58,289 nt of DNA from DTLC01 sp964555645. GTDB lineage: Bacteria > Verrucomicrobiota > Verrucomicrobiia > Limisphaerales > DTLC01. Under the pieces are notes generated by a model, which worked only from the letters and a program-made list of their open reading frames with translations, was not told where the DNA came from and made no database searches. Location of the stretch: the NCBI GenBank assembly GCA_964555645.1, contig CAZKTA010000020.1:1-58289 (forward strand), given 5' to 3'. Positions 28,091 through 36,889 of this stretch are shown in pieces. The stretch's first letter is position 1, and every line of letters starts with the position of its first letter. The translations under genes and the position numbers were made by a program.

Positions 28091-28260
28091 GCACTAGCTA
28101 ACCAAATTTGCCCCTGACCAAGCAAGCCCGCTTTACCCGCGCAGAACAAAAATCAGGCCCTGCATTTACCTTCTGTTGCGGCCCGAAATGCGCATGCTGA
28201 CCGTGACAAAAGAACATTGAAAAACATGCTGGCAAGCCGCCTTCATTCGCCGTTGCTGGT

Positions 28261-29100
28261 TCAACTCCGGTTCAGCTCCAGCAACTGCAAAAACTTCTCG
28301 ATGCCCTCGACGAAAAGTGCACGGTTAGAAAGCGGATTGTTATGGTCGCCTTCCAACTCGCAAAACAGTTTAGGTTCGTTTGCTACAGCATAATTCGCCT
28401 TAGCATGGTGAAAGCCGATCAAATCATCCGACCTGCTGTGCATTATAAGCACCGGTACGTGGATCTGCGGCAGTTTACTGGCCGTATTATATTTATTACC
28501 GACCAGCCAACGCGCCGGCAACCACGGCATCAATTCGGCACCTATATCAGCCAGGCTGGTAAAACTGCTTTGAATTACTAGTCCACAAATTTGCTCGCGC
28601 AGTGCAAGCTCACTTACAACACCGCCCCCAAGTGACTCGCCATAAGCTAGTATCGCATCGGGTTCAAACCCCTTTTGACGTAGCCAATGATACGCCGCTT
28701 GCGCGTCACGGTACGTGCCCTGCTCGCTCGGTTTACCGCGACTGCAGCCGTAACCGCGATAATCGAACGCAAAAACTGCAACGCCACACTCAAGCAACAC
28801 CCGGTACAACTCCAACCGGTGGCTTATATTGCCGCCGTTACCGTGGCAGATCAGCACAACGTACGTGCGCCGTAGCGCGCGGGTGTCCGCTGGGAAAAAC
28901 CATCCGTGTAATTGTATCCCGTCGGACGTTCTAAATGTCACATCCTCAAATGCAAGACCAACTGAATCCGGCTGCGCCGCAAGCTGGCGCGTCGGGAAAT
29001 AGACCAACCGTTGTTCAAGCCAAGGCAACATCGTGTAAATAATCAATGCGCTCAAAACAAAAACTGCCACTAGCCGAGCGATGCGTACGCGTGGTCTCAC
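28261..29100 (-). CDS. Membrane-anchored alpha/beta hydrolase
   Basis: One N-terminal helix (LVAVFVLSALIIYTMLPWL) anchors an alpha/beta hydrolase domain of the BEM46/YhhN-like 'serine aminopeptidase' type. The nucleophile is S156 in GESLGGG; the acid is in MHSRSDDLIG and the His in LEGDHNNP. The oxyanion-hole motif CHGNGGNISHR is present. Substrates of this group are mostly unknown. The GTG start overlaps the rnc stop (GTGA), so the two are translationally coupled. Confidence 0.87.
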   Translation of the reverse strand: MRPRVRIARLVAVFVLSALIIYTMLPWLEQRLVYFPTRQLAAQPDSVGLAFEDVTFRTSDGIQLHGWFFPADTRALRRTYVVLICHGNGGNISHRLELYRVLLECGVAVFAFDYRGYGCSRGKPSEQGTYRDAQAAYHWLRQKGFEPDAILAYGESLGGGVVSELALREQICGLVIQSSFTSLADIGAELMPWLPARWLVGNKYNTASKLPQIHVPVLIMHSRSDDLIGFHHAKANYAVANEPKLFCELEGDHNNPLSNRALFVEGIEKFLQLLELNRS

Positions 29101-29945
29101 TGTGCTTGAGAATTAGCCGGCGCATCAGTTTTTTGTCTTAGCCACGCCAGCGCAACCAAAGCAGCGGCTGTTTCAGCGTCTTTTTTGCTTTTGCCACAGC
29201 CACGACCCAACTCGACCCCGGCATGTTCCACTATGCACTCAAACACACGGTCGTGATCCGGTCCTGTGGCTGCAACCACCTTGTATCGGGGCGGCTCTGG
29301 CGAGTGCGCTTGAAGCAGCTCCTGCAGTTCGCCCTTTGGATTTTCGATCATCGGCAACTCGGGCAACTGTCCCAGGGCATTGTTAAATCGGCTCAATACA
29401 AACGCACGCGCAGCTTCAAACCCGCCATCGAGAAATATTGCGCCGATCACAGCTTCAAATGCATCGGCTATGCTGGAGACACGCGTGCGGCCACCTTGTG
29501 ATTCTTCGCCCCGACTCAAGAGTAAAAACTCGCCTAGCCCAAGCTGGCGCCCATGCTCAGCCAACGCACGCCGATTGACCAGTTTGGCCCGCGCCTTGGT
29601 AAGTGTGCCTTCACAAAAATCGCCAAACCGCAAATACAGCTCGGCACTCAACACAAGTTGCAGGACTGCATCTCCCAAAAATTCAAGCCGCTGATTATGC
29701 TGCAACGGTGTACCGCGTTCATGCGCCACAGACGGGTGCATCAGTGCCAACTCTAATAACCCAATATCCCGGAACGTGTACCCAAGTCGCTGTTGAAGGA
29801 CATCCAAATGCGGCACAGACAAATTCTCAGTTGGAAGGTTGCGTGCTTGCTGCAATGGGCCCGGCTTGCAATGATTCTTCTTGGGCAGTGTGAACTTGTT
29901 CGGCGGCTTCTTCCGAGACGGCCTGGCCTGAACACGATTCGGCAT
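29097..29945 (-). CDS. rnc: Ribonuclease III
   Basis: RNase III cuts double-stranded RNA in rRNA precursors and other transcripts. The catalytic signature is present (NQRLEFLGDAVLQLVLS), with HPSV before it and SSIADAFEAVIGAIFLDGG after it. A double-stranded RNA-binding domain closes the protein (GELQELLQAHS, CGKSKKDAETAAALVALAWL). ATG 29945 leaves a basic, Pro-rich N-terminal extension and overlaps the upstream gene by about 120 bp in another frame. The RNase domain itself starts near residue 57 of the longest frame, so TTG 29822 or GTG 29816, just past the upstream stop, may be the real start. Confidence 0.93.
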   Translation of the reverse strand: MPNRVQARPSRKKPPNKFTLPKKNHCKPGPLQQARNLPTENLSVPHLDVLQQRLGYTFRDIGLLELALMHPSVAHERGTPLQHNQRLEFLGDAVLQLVLSAELYLRFGDFCEGTLTKARAKLVNRRALAEHGRQLGLGEFLLLSRGEESQGGRTRVSSIADAFEAVIGAIFLDGGFEAARAFVLSRFNNALGQLPELPMIENPKGELQELLQAHSPEPPRYKVVAATGPDHDRVFECIVEHAGVELGRGCGKSKKDAETAAALVALAWLRQKTDAPANSQAQ

Positions 29946-30480
29946 GCTGATGCTGTGATTGATCTTGTGGCTGTGGCAAGCCGTGTTCAAGTAGGTCGGC
30001 TACTTCGCGCTGCACATGATCAAGTTGATCAAGCCGTAGCTCAGGGTCCGGGATCGTAAACATGTCACCGGATTTGTGATGCTCGTAAACAAATACACGC
30101 CGGCCATCGCGCACGAACTGGTCCCGGACCTTCAAAACCCTTTTGCGTTCCAGCATGACAGCCAAAATGTAACTGGCCGGTTGATAGCGTGTGTCACCTA
30201 GCTCGAGCAATTTTCGCAAAAGTGATTCGGCAGTTTCCTTGTACAGTTGGTCGGGCCGTTGTGGTGGTGTTTCATACACGCCTTGCCAGCGCGATACAAA
30301 ACCAGGGGCATTGCGTACGCCTGCGGACTCTTCTTTGCGCCAACACGCCTCGCAAATATCACGCCGCCGAAACCGCGGTTTATCGTCAAACAACAACGTG
30401 TGATACGTTTGTCCGTCGGCAAACCGCTGACCGCACGAACAACACGCTCGTGCGCGGCCCTGTATGTTCCAATCGTCCAT
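29827..30480 (-). CDS. Zinc-ribbon-containing protein of unknown function
   Basis: The 217-residue protein opens with two Cys pairs (CCSCGQRF and CEACWRKE), a probable zinc ribbon. A conserved helical region follows: PDQLYKETAESLLRKLLELGDTRY, SYILAVMLERKRVLKVRDQF and RVFVYEHHKSGDMFTIPDPEL. A variable Gln- and Glu-rich tail ends it. No signal peptide is seen. I recognise it as a conserved hypothetical of this phylum without known function. ATG 30480 was chosen because the Cys pairs follow at once. It lies directly upstream of rnc. Confidence 0.8.
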   Translation of the reverse strand: MDDWNIQGRARACCSCGQRFADGQTYHTLLFDDKPRFRRRDICEACWRKEESAGVRNAPGFVSRWQGVYETPPQRPDQLYKETAESLLRKLLELGDTRYQPASYILAVMLERKRVLKVRDQFVRDGRRVFVYEHHKSGDMFTIPDPELRLDQLDHVQREVADLLEHGLPQPQDQSQHQHAESCSGQAVSEEAAEQVHTAQEESLQAGPIAASTQPSN

Positions 30481-30679
30481 ACCAAGACTCGATAACGCAA
30501 CACAGGTTACCAAGCAGTAGCGCGCTTTCAACCCGTTTCAACCACACATAAGCCGACGTACCGCAACCTGGCCAAAACTGTTTTCAAACTGAAAATGTTC
30601 CCAGAATGACGTGGCAAACTTCCGGCCGAAAGATATAGGCTGTTCCGGCGGTGACTGAGTAGGTGAAATTTACTTGAGC

Positions 30680-31609
30680 TCACTTTCCGATTTGCAGTTG
30701 TGGCACGGTCTTCTGGGAATTAGTCAGGCCGGCCGATAGCCCTCTGAAGTAGGCAAGAAGGGTCTGTAGGTCGCGCACGTAAAGGAGCACAAAAACCCAA
30801 ATTGTAACGCTCAAATAAACCAATTTTTCGTGCAAAGGAATGCGTTTGCGACGGAAATAGAAATGGATGCCGTTCTTCGCAAATAGAAATGCTTGGAAAG
30901 GGGTGAAGCGCGCACTGCCTTTGAACCCGGACGTGGCGGAAACCTTGTGCATTACCAACGGTTGCTGAATGTAAAGGTTTTGGCACCCCATGCTGTAATC
31001 CAAATCATCGTAGTAGATGAAGTAATCCTCGTTCATCAAGCCGTGTGTTTGCACAAACTCCTTCGCCATAAACATTGAACAACCGATACCGTATTGCGCA
31101 GGTTTTAGTACAAGCCCTTGCTGGGCAACCTTCGCAACGGGTTTAAGCTTGTCCACACTTTTTGGAAAGTTGAACACAGGCAGGTCGTACAAACCATTTG
31201 ACCATACTTTTTGTCCGTCAGCGTACGTGATAATGGAGGACAAGATTGCGTTGGCACGGTCAAGATTGTGCTCGGCAAACGCGCGCAGGAACAAAGCTAT
31301 GGCGTCTGATCTGATCTCGGTATCGTTATTGAGTATCCAGATAAAATCCGCGCCTTTTTCCAAAGCTATCCTGATACCTGCATTATTCGCCTTGGTGAAA
31401 CCGGCATTGTATCCGAGCGGATGCACAAGCACAGCAGATTGCTCGGAGGCAATTTTTTCCAGGCGCAGCAATTCGGTTTGATCCGAGCCATTATCAATAA
31501 CGATGATCAGCAGGTCTCGGTGCCGCGTTGCTAAAAGCGAATCAATGCAGGCTTTCGTAAAGTCAAAGCCGTTTCGGTTGATCAATATGACTGCCAAATT
31601 AGCGCCCAT
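30680..31609 (-). CDS. Family 2 glycosyltransferase, rhamnosyltransferase-like
   Basis: The GT-A fold start VILINRNGFDFTKACIDSLL is followed by VIDNGSDQT and HPLGYNAGFTKANNAGI. The metal-binding WILNNDTEI follows, and then NEDYFIYYDDLDYSMGC. This pattern is typical of GT2 enzymes adding sugars to O-antigen or related glycans. A hydrophobic segment near residues 265-290 may bind the membrane. The epimerase gene lies 24 bp upstream on the same strand, so both probably serve one polysaccharide pathway. The donor and acceptor are unknown. Confidence 0.9.
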   Translation of the reverse strand: MGANLAVILINRNGFDFTKACIDSLLATRHRDLLIIVIDNGSDQTELLRLEKIASEQSAVLVHPLGYNAGFTKANNAGIRIALEKGADFIWILNNDTEIRSDAIALFLRAFAEHNLDRANAILSSIITYADGQKVWSNGLYDLPVFNFPKSVDKLKPVAKVAQQGLVLKPAQYGIGCSMFMAKEFVQTHGLMNEDYFIYYDDLDYSMGCQNLYIQQPLVMHKVSATSGFKGSARFTPFQAFLFAKNGIHFYFRRKRIPLHEKLVYLSVTIWVFVLLYVRDLQTLLAYFRGLSAGLTNSQKTVPQLQIGK

Positions 31610-31633
31610 GCCAAAACAAAAAATATCTTATAA

Positions 31634-32650
31634 CTAACTCACATCGTTGATTACCGAAGCCCAAATTGAGGGCATGTTCTTGTGCACTTCAATATGCTTG
31701 AAGGGTTTTCCTCGTCTGGCACCAACCTTCTTAGCCCATGCAGCCATACGCGCAAGACCAACTTCCAATGGCACATTCTGGATTAGATCGCCAAAAACCG
31801 CCCGCACCCGGTCATGCGATGCATAAGCATGTTTGACTTCGTTCCTTGGTGGTAAATACCTGATGTTCGGATGCACACCCATCGCCGCCGCAACTTTCTC
31901 GGCAAGTTCCAATACTGTGCATGGAGTGTCGGCTCCGACATTGAACACCTTATTAAAACATTCGGGTCGAGTAATGCTCGCGGCAATGATTGGAGCAACA
32001 TCATCAATGTAACTAAATGCACGCGTCTGTAATCCGTCCCCAAAAATCGTCATCGGCTGATCCTGCATTATCTGATTAATGAAAATGCCGATAACATTGC
32101 GATACGGATCGCCGATATTTTGGTTTTCTCCGTACACATTGTGCGGCCGAAAAACGACATAATTAAGACCGAACATCTCATGAGACTCGCGCAAGTCCAA
32201 CTCAACAGCATACTTGGCTATTCCGTACGGATCCTCGGGTTGCGGTATCATCTGCTCGGTCATTGGCACAACGTTGCTGCCGTAAACCGCAATTGATGAA
32301 GTGAAAACAAAGCATTTGACCTGATGGTTCACGGCCGCATTAATCAGGTTTACACTCCCAAGCAGGTTGTTTGTGTAGTTGAAGTGTTTAATGAAATGAC
32401 TCAGTCCCTCGGCAGCATAAGCCGCCAAATGAAACACGTACTCGAACTGGCACTCCGAAAAAAGCCGATTAACAAGCGCGGCATCGGTGATAGACCCTAT
32501 GACAAGTTTCGCTCCAGTAGGAACTTGGTCTTCAAAACCCCCACTAAGATCATCTAACACAACAACCTCGTATCCCATCTTGAGCAGGTGCCGACTGACA
32601 TGCGAGCCGATAAAACCTGCGCCCCCAGTCACTAAAACGTGCGAATCCAT
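31634..32650 (-). CDS. NAD-dependent sugar epimerase/dehydratase (UDP-glucose 4-epimerase-like)
   Basis: The Rossmann motif TGGAGFIGSHVSRHLL binds NAD. The catalytic Tyr and Lys are in DPYGIAKYAVE, and the Ser in FTSSIAVYGS. The FRPHNVYGENQ and FSYIDDVAPII blocks are those of GalE-type short-chain dehydrogenase/reductases acting on nucleotide sugars. The 338 residues fit. It is the first gene of the small polysaccharide patch with the GT2 gene. Substrate could be UDP-glucose, UDP-GlcNAc or another nucleotide sugar. Confidence 0.92.
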   Translation of the reverse strand: MDSHVLVTGGAGFIGSHVSRHLLKMGYEVVVLDDLSGGFEDQVPTGAKLVIGSITDAALVNRLFSECQFEYVFHLAAYAAEGLSHFIKHFNYTNNLLGSVNLINAAVNHQVKCFVFTSSIAVYGSNVVPMTEQMIPQPEDPYGIAKYAVELDLRESHEMFGLNYVVFRPHNVYGENQNIGDPYRNVIGIFINQIMQDQPMTIFGDGLQTRAFSYIDDVAPIIAASITRPECFNKVFNVGADTPCTVLELAEKVAAAMGVHPNIRYLPPRNEVKHAYASHDRVRAVFGDLIQNVPLEVGLARMAAWAKKVGARRGKPFKHIEVHKNMPSIWASVINDVS

Positions 32651-32728
32651 GGGGGTATTGTAACGGCTGATTTCATCTTGCCAACCCTTTTCAAGACGGC
32701 AGCTTGTAATTCTTAGCCGGGTGCACCG

Positions 32729-32830
32729 GGCAGGCTGTTGAGCAAGTTAGATTCGGGCGAAAAGAATACCAAAACCAATACGCTTTTTGCACTCAACTTT
32801 TCAGAACAGGCGTTTTTTCAACAGCCTACC
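32729..32830. mobile_element. MITE-like element, 102 bp, with inverted ends
   Basis: The ends are ggcaggctgttga (32729-32741) and tcaacagcctacc (32818-32830), inverted with one mismatch in 13. Similarity of the two arms continues inwards with small gaps. There is no coding frame. The caggctgttga terminus resembles ends of small non-autonomous elements in many bacteria. It sits 25 bp past the last in-frame remnant of the broken glycosyltransferase, so insertion or deletion here may have removed that gene's 3' part. No clear target-site duplication was seen. Confidence 0.6.
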
Positions 32831-32854
32831 TGTTTGTGCAATGCGCTACATACC

Positions 32855-33325
32855 TCACGTCCTTGGCTCGGCCCAGGTTCGCAAGAATTTGTCCTGAGAA
32901 AACACGTTTACACATTTGGTTACTCGGCCCGAAACGCTAAGATGGCAGTTTACTCTGTCAGTTCGATAGCCCAAGCACCATGCAGCCAGACTCTGGGTAT
33001 CTTCCAGCAGCAGCGTCATGACCTGGGAAAACCGCGGTTCAATAGCGTCATCCTGGTAAAAAATGTGAAGCTAGTCAGTCTAAACCGCAAACTCGAGCGC
33101 GCGATTGCAATTGCCAAACAAACCGAGCCGCTCCGGATTTCGGATGTATTCAACAATCGCACCGTCAAAACCCTGCACAATTCGGGGCGTCTCATCGGTT
33201 GACCAGTCGTCCAGCACAATGATCCGGTCCGGTTTGAACGTCTGGACGGCAACCGACTGCAGTGTTTGCAGCAGAAACGCTTGCCCGTTGTAAACCGGAA
33301 TAACGCAAGTAATCTTGCCGCTCAT
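32855..33325 (-). pseudogene. Broken family 2 glycosyltransferase
   Basis: The first 82 codons from ATG 33325 read as a GT2 start: MSGKITCVIPVYNGQAFLLQ, IIVLDDWSTDETP, RLGLFGNCNRALEFAV. Two in-frame TAG codons follow (33082-33080 and 33073-33071). The same frame then continues as LHIFYQDDAIEPRFSQVM, LAAWCLGYRTD and VFSQDKFLRTWAE, the expected downstream blocks with the HQDD-type motif as YQDD. It ends at a TGA near 32855, and the rest of the gene is absent. Since the frame is kept across both stops, loss is by point mutation followed by 3' truncation. It lies upstream of the epimerase in the polysaccharide patch. Confidence 0.75.
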
Positions 33326-33461
33326 TCGGGAACGTTCTACCGCACCAGGCGGCGTTTCACAAGCCATCTGGGATTTTCGCTGCGTCAGATGGATTTTTTG
33401 ACAAACAAATCGGGCGGTGGCAGAATTCGTAGTTGCGGCGTTGCAAAAGCCGCAAGAGCTA

Positions 33462-33995
33462 ATGAAAACTTTTTTAACCAACCTGTTGATAATCGTGTCG
33501 TTGGGGCTTTGTATTCTTATTTGGCATCAATGGGTACGCGAAGGTAAATCACGTCAGGAAATCCAGGCGCTCACCGATACCATTCATGATCGCGACGAGA
33601 CAATTCAAAGTCTGCAGGTAACGTTGCGCAGAAACGAAGCCGAGATAGCTAGGCTTGACGAGCTAAAGAATCAGTTGAAAGCGACCGTCCAGAGCAATTC
33701 GGTTGAAATAATCGAGTTGCGGCGCGAGCTGGACACCGCAAAGGCCGAGCTGGAAAAGCAAACGAGGCTGGTTGATGCTTACAAAGATGCACTCGAACAG
33801 GCGAACGAAAGCATCAAGAAACAAAATGAAGACGTCCTTCGCCAAAACGAGGAGATGAAAAAGCTTGCCGAAGAAAGAAACGAGATTGTCCTCAAATACA
33901 ACAAGCTGGTCGAAGAGTTTAACGAGCTTGCTAATAAGTGGAATGCCCTTCAGGAAACACTCGCGAAAACGAACCAGCCTGCTCCACGCAAATAA
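33462..33995 (+). CDS. Membrane-anchored coiled-coil protein
   Basis: One N-terminal membrane helix (FLTNLLIIVSLGLCILIWHQWV) is followed by a charged heptad-type coiled coil that fills most of the protein (about residues 28-165; for example DELKNQLKATVQSNSVEI, ELRRELDTAKAELEKQTRL). The C-terminus is short and Pro-rich (NQPAPRK). ATG 33462 was chosen, after AAGAG; the frame opens at 33417 but the added residues are unconvincing. The family is not recognised. A scaffold or tether role in the envelope is possible. Confidence 0.8.
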   Translation: MKTFLTNLLIIVSLGLCILIWHQWVREGKSRQEIQALTDTIHDRDETIQSLQVTLRRNEAEIARLDELKNQLKATVQSNSVEIIELRRELDTAKAELEKQTRLVDAYKDALEQANESIKKQNEDVLRQNEEMKKLAEERNEIVLKYNKLVEEFNELANKWNALQETLAKTNQPAPRK

Positions 33996-34432
33996 ATCCA
34001 CCCTTCATTCTCGGCGCACGTACTTTGCATCTCGTGGCCTTGCCATAACTGGCAAAGTCGAGCTTTATAGCATTTTCACATTGTAACTGCGCCGTTTAAC
34101 CCGAATTACTTAGTTGCATCGGGAAAAGCGCACGCACCCCACACCGGTTTTGTGCGCCCTGGCGCAAAACACCGCCGGAGCAAACTTTTTTCCCGAACCG
34201 ACCAGCTTGCCGCGCGCAAATGTGCTGGACGCAAGGCATGTCTGCGTGTGTGCACACACAGGCAGGCGCCTCCAGCGGCACTTCCGCAGCAGCGGGACAG
34301 GTGTGCTCCACAATCCAGTTTTTCGAATTCAGTGGGCTAGGCACTGCCCTGCCCGCTATATGCATAGGACAGCGCGGACGCCGATCGCGCCCTGCCTTTT
34401 GGCAATGACCCAATTCCAAACTGTAACTGGTA
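33996..34432. other. Intergenic, about 440 bp
   Basis: This lies between two convergent genes. Overlapping frames are present on both strands but have no motif or plausible composition. A perfect 14-bp palindrome, gtgtgtgcacacac, lies at 34246-34259. No strong terminator was recognised. Confidence 0.5.
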
Positions 34433-34855
34433 TTACTGGTTGGAAGGCTTCTGCGGACTTATTGCAAATGAGACCTTTTGAATGCCGGTGCGGCGTACCA
34501 GGTCCAGCACGCGAATCACCGCGCCGTGCGTTGCATCCTTATCACCGCTGATGTATACAGGCACATTTGTGTTCAGGCGTAACTTATTCGATAAGTACGC
34601 ATTTAACTCAATCAAGTTGACCAGTTTTTTCTCGATGTAGATGTCACCGGCGCGGTCAACGGAAATGTTGACAATGTCGGGCTTGAAATCGCGTGTGGCT
34701 GTTGTTGCGGTGGGTAGGTCCATCTTGATTGACTGCAAGCGCACCATGGTAAGGCTGGCCATCATAAAGGACGCCAGCAAGAAAAACATGATGTCAATCA
34801 GCGGGATGATCTCGATCCGCGCTTTCTTGTGCGGTAATGGCGAACCAATCTTCAT
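34433..34855 (-). CDS. exbD: ExbD/TolR-family energy-transduction protein
   Basis: The 140-residue protein has a short basic start, one membrane helix with the essential Asp in IEIIPLIDIMFFLLASFMM, and a periplasmic domain (VYISGDKDATHGAVIRVLDLVRRTGIQKVSFAI). With ExbB it uses the proton gradient to drive TonB. exbB lies 51 bp upstream and tonB follows, all on the minus strand: an exbB-exbD-tonB set with tonB first. TolR is the alternative; the TonB and receptor neighbours favour ExbD. Confidence 0.92.
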   Translation of the reverse strand: MKIGSPLPHKKARIEIIPLIDIMFFLLASFMMASLTMVRLQSIKMDLPTATTATRDFKPDIVNISVDRAGDIYIEKKLVNLIELNAYLSNKLRLNTNVPVYISGDKDATHGAVIRVLDLVRRTGIQKVSFAISPQKPSNQ

Positions 34856-34906
34856 GTCAAAACTCTAAATGCCGCCACAGAAATTACAGGTCGAGCCAAA
34901 TGCATT

Positions 34907-35569
34907 TTAGCCCTGGTTCTCCACTTGCACCGCTTGTGATACAACACCGCGGTGTTTTGCGGCATTGACCATAATTTCAACGTTTGTAGCCGCCGATTCC
35001 AATTCGAATTGCAAATGCGCCGTCTTGCGCGTGAAATAGTTGAACGGGATTAAAGCAAAAATTGCAATTGCAAGACCGCACATAGTGGCGATCAACGCCT
35101 CGCCTATGCCGCCTGTGATTTGGCCCATTGCACCCTCGACACTCGCACCGCCCAGCGCAAGAAATGTTCTGAAGATGCCCGCCACTGTGCCAAGTAACCC
35201 GAGCAACGGCGCAAGTGTAACCAGAGTATCCATCACAGTTAAAAATCTGCCAGCGCGTTGCAGCTCGGCGCCGGCGGCAACCTGCAATGCGCCTTCCAAC
35301 GAAATGTGGTGATGATTCAGCCCATGATAAATCATTCGAATTACCGGGTCCTTGGAATCCTTAGCCAATTGAATCGCCTCGGCAAAGTCGCCATTCTCGA
35401 GCGCAGCAAGGATCTGTTCCAGCTTCTGGGGATCGCGTCTGAGGCTTTCGCGCCACCACCAAAACACACGTTCGCCTACAACCGCAACTGCTACAATCGC
35501 AGTCACCAAAATGGGCCACATGATCGGCCCGCCTTTTTCGAAGTACTCAATAAGAATGTTCGCAAACAT
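34907..35569 (-). CDS. exbB: ExbB/TolQ/MotA-family proton-channel protein
   Basis: The 220-residue inner-membrane protein has three helices (about 15-35, 115-140, 155-180). The cytoplasmic loop is typical of the family. The conserved core is LVTLAPLLGLLGTVAGIFRTF and GGIGEALIATMCGLAIAIFALIPFNYF. It forms the pentameric channel around the ExbD dimer that energises TonB. exbD is directly downstream and tonB is 144 bp or more upstream, same strand. Confidence 0.93.
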   Translation of the reverse strand: MFANILIEYFEKGGPIMWPILVTAIVAVAVVGERVFWWWRESLRRDPQKLEQILAALENGDFAEAIQLAKDSKDPVIRMIYHGLNHHHISLEGALQVAAGAELQRAGRFLTVMDTLVTLAPLLGLLGTVAGIFRTFLALGGASVEGAMGQITGGIGEALIATMCGLAIAIFALIPFNYFTRKTAHLQFELESAATNVEIMVNAAKHRGVVSQAVQVENQG

Positions 35570-35713
35570 AACTAAAACAACTTAACCGCACGACAACTCG
35601 CTCTTTTGCTGCAGTTTTCTGTTGTGCAACTGGGCGCGAGAACTCATTGTCCAAAACGCATTCACAAAATATATCGGCCCCAGCCTCAAGCTACGCAAGC
35701 ACTTTGTTTCTAA

Positions 35714-36436
35714 CTATTGAATCTGGAAAATGATAGGCACTAGATAATGCCGCGTTTCACCCGGTGGGAACCGCCAACGGTTTTTAACCCAATCAGCCGC
35801 GTGTTTGTCCAAACCCGGCCAACCCGAACTGTCACGCACGGTAACCGAACTTGGCACACCGCTAGGCTCAACAATCACGTAAAGCATCACCTTGCCTTGA
35901 TGCCGCGCCTGCAATTCTGCGCGCGGGTAGGTCGGGTCCGGATAATACCCGCCAGTGGCTACACGGGGGTTAAACGTAGTGGGACGCGGCGTGGGTGCAA
36001 CCATTTGTGCCGGCGGCGGCGAGGCATACCGTGCCGAGGTTGTCACCAACACAGGCCCTTTCACAGGCACAGGAAACGCAACACTTGCTGGGTTAGCCAC
36101 CACAACAGTCGGCACCACCGGCTGGTCCGAAAACTCGGTGCTCTCAGGTGGCAACTCGGTTTCATCGGCGGCGATTTGCTGTGGTTCCTGTTGTTCCTCA
36201 GGCGGCGTAAATAGTTCCACGGGCATTGTCTCAGGTATTTCGCTCAGTGGCCGGTGAATTATCTTGGGCGGGTTAAGCCCGACCAAACCAATCGAAAGGA
36301 AAAGAATACAAACCGAGTTTACCCATGCTAGCAGCATGGTTTCATCCCGATAGCTCTGCGGCAGGCACAGTCTGGCCAGACCGGAGCTGAGCTGATAACT
36401 TTGGGTTCTGGCAGCCAATGCCGCAGCCCGAGTCAT
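35714..36436 (-). CDS. tonB: TonB-family energy transducer
   Basis: One membrane helix (LLAWVNSVCILFLSIGLVGL), then a long Pro-, Glu- and Val-rich periplasmic linker, then a TonB C-terminal domain (YPDPTYPRAELQARHQGKVMLYVIVEP as short blocks, ending in VKNRWRFPPGETRHYLVPIIFQI). TonB contacts the TonB box of outer-membrane receptors and transmits force. ATG 36436 follows AGGTG; a GTG at 36469 would lengthen the N-terminus by 11. The receptor gene is divergent, 450 bp away. Confidence 0.9.
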   Translation of the reverse strand: MTRAAALAARTQSYQLSSGLARLCLPQSYRDETMLLAWVNSVCILFLSIGLVGLNPPKIIHRPLSEIPETMPVELFTPPEEQQEPQQIAADETELPPESTEFSDQPVVPTVVVANPASVAFPVPVKGPVLVTTSARYASPPPAQMVAPTPRPTTFNPRVATGGYYPDPTYPRAELQARHQGKVMLYVIVEPSGVPSSVTVRDSSGWPGLDKHAADWVKNRWRFPPGETRHYLVPIIFQIQ

Positions 36437-36469
36437 ATCAGCACCTGGTGAAAGAAAATCTTGGCTCAC

Positions 36470-36889
36470 TTTACAGCAAACTCCGCCTTCAGAAACAGTA
36501 TTATAGCATCAAGCCAAGTCTTTGACGCTTCAAATAAGTACGCGCGATCCACGCCTTGCAAACAAATACATCTAAACATCTAAATGCAACCCGCTCAGTT
36601 TATACAGACAGACCGTCGCAAATCACCAATCATAACAACACTTTTGTGGCGTGATACTCGGCACTTTTTGCATCTTTATTTTTCTGCATTTTTTGCGAAA
36701 AGCGGCTCTTGCCCGCGCGACCAACCCGGAGCAAAACCAGCCTAAAATACATTTAAGCGGCACCTTTTGCAACTGACCAGCCGTTAAAAGACAAAAAATT
36801 TTTTCTTTTTTGCTTGCGCCGAACCAGCCCCATGTTTAAAAAGCAAAAAATTCTTCGCGCTCACAACAAAAAATAACCGTAAAGACGTC
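36470..36889. promoter_or_regulatory. Divergent control region of tonB and the TonB-dependent receptor
   Basis: About 420-450 bp of AT-rich DNA lie between two outward-facing genes, so promoters for both should be here. A tandem 8-bp repeat, catctaaa twice, sits at 36569-36584. An A-tract/T-tract run (aaaaaattttttctttttt) near 36793-36812 suggests bent DNA. I could not assign exact -35/-10 boxes. Confidence 0.45.

Noticed and set aside
33071..33082. Two in-frame TAG codons as possible stop-codon recoding
   Set aside because: The gene is also truncated at its 3' end, and other genes in the window end normally, so decay is simpler.
34246..34259. 14-bp palindrome gtgtgtgcacacac as an operator
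   Set aside because: It lies between convergent genes, where an operator is not expected, and is a simple alternating sequence.
34096..34551. Open frames of 107-145 codons on both strands between the coiled-coil gene and exbD
   Set aside because: Composition is Cys-, Arg- and Pro-rich without motifs, and one overlaps exbD in antisense.
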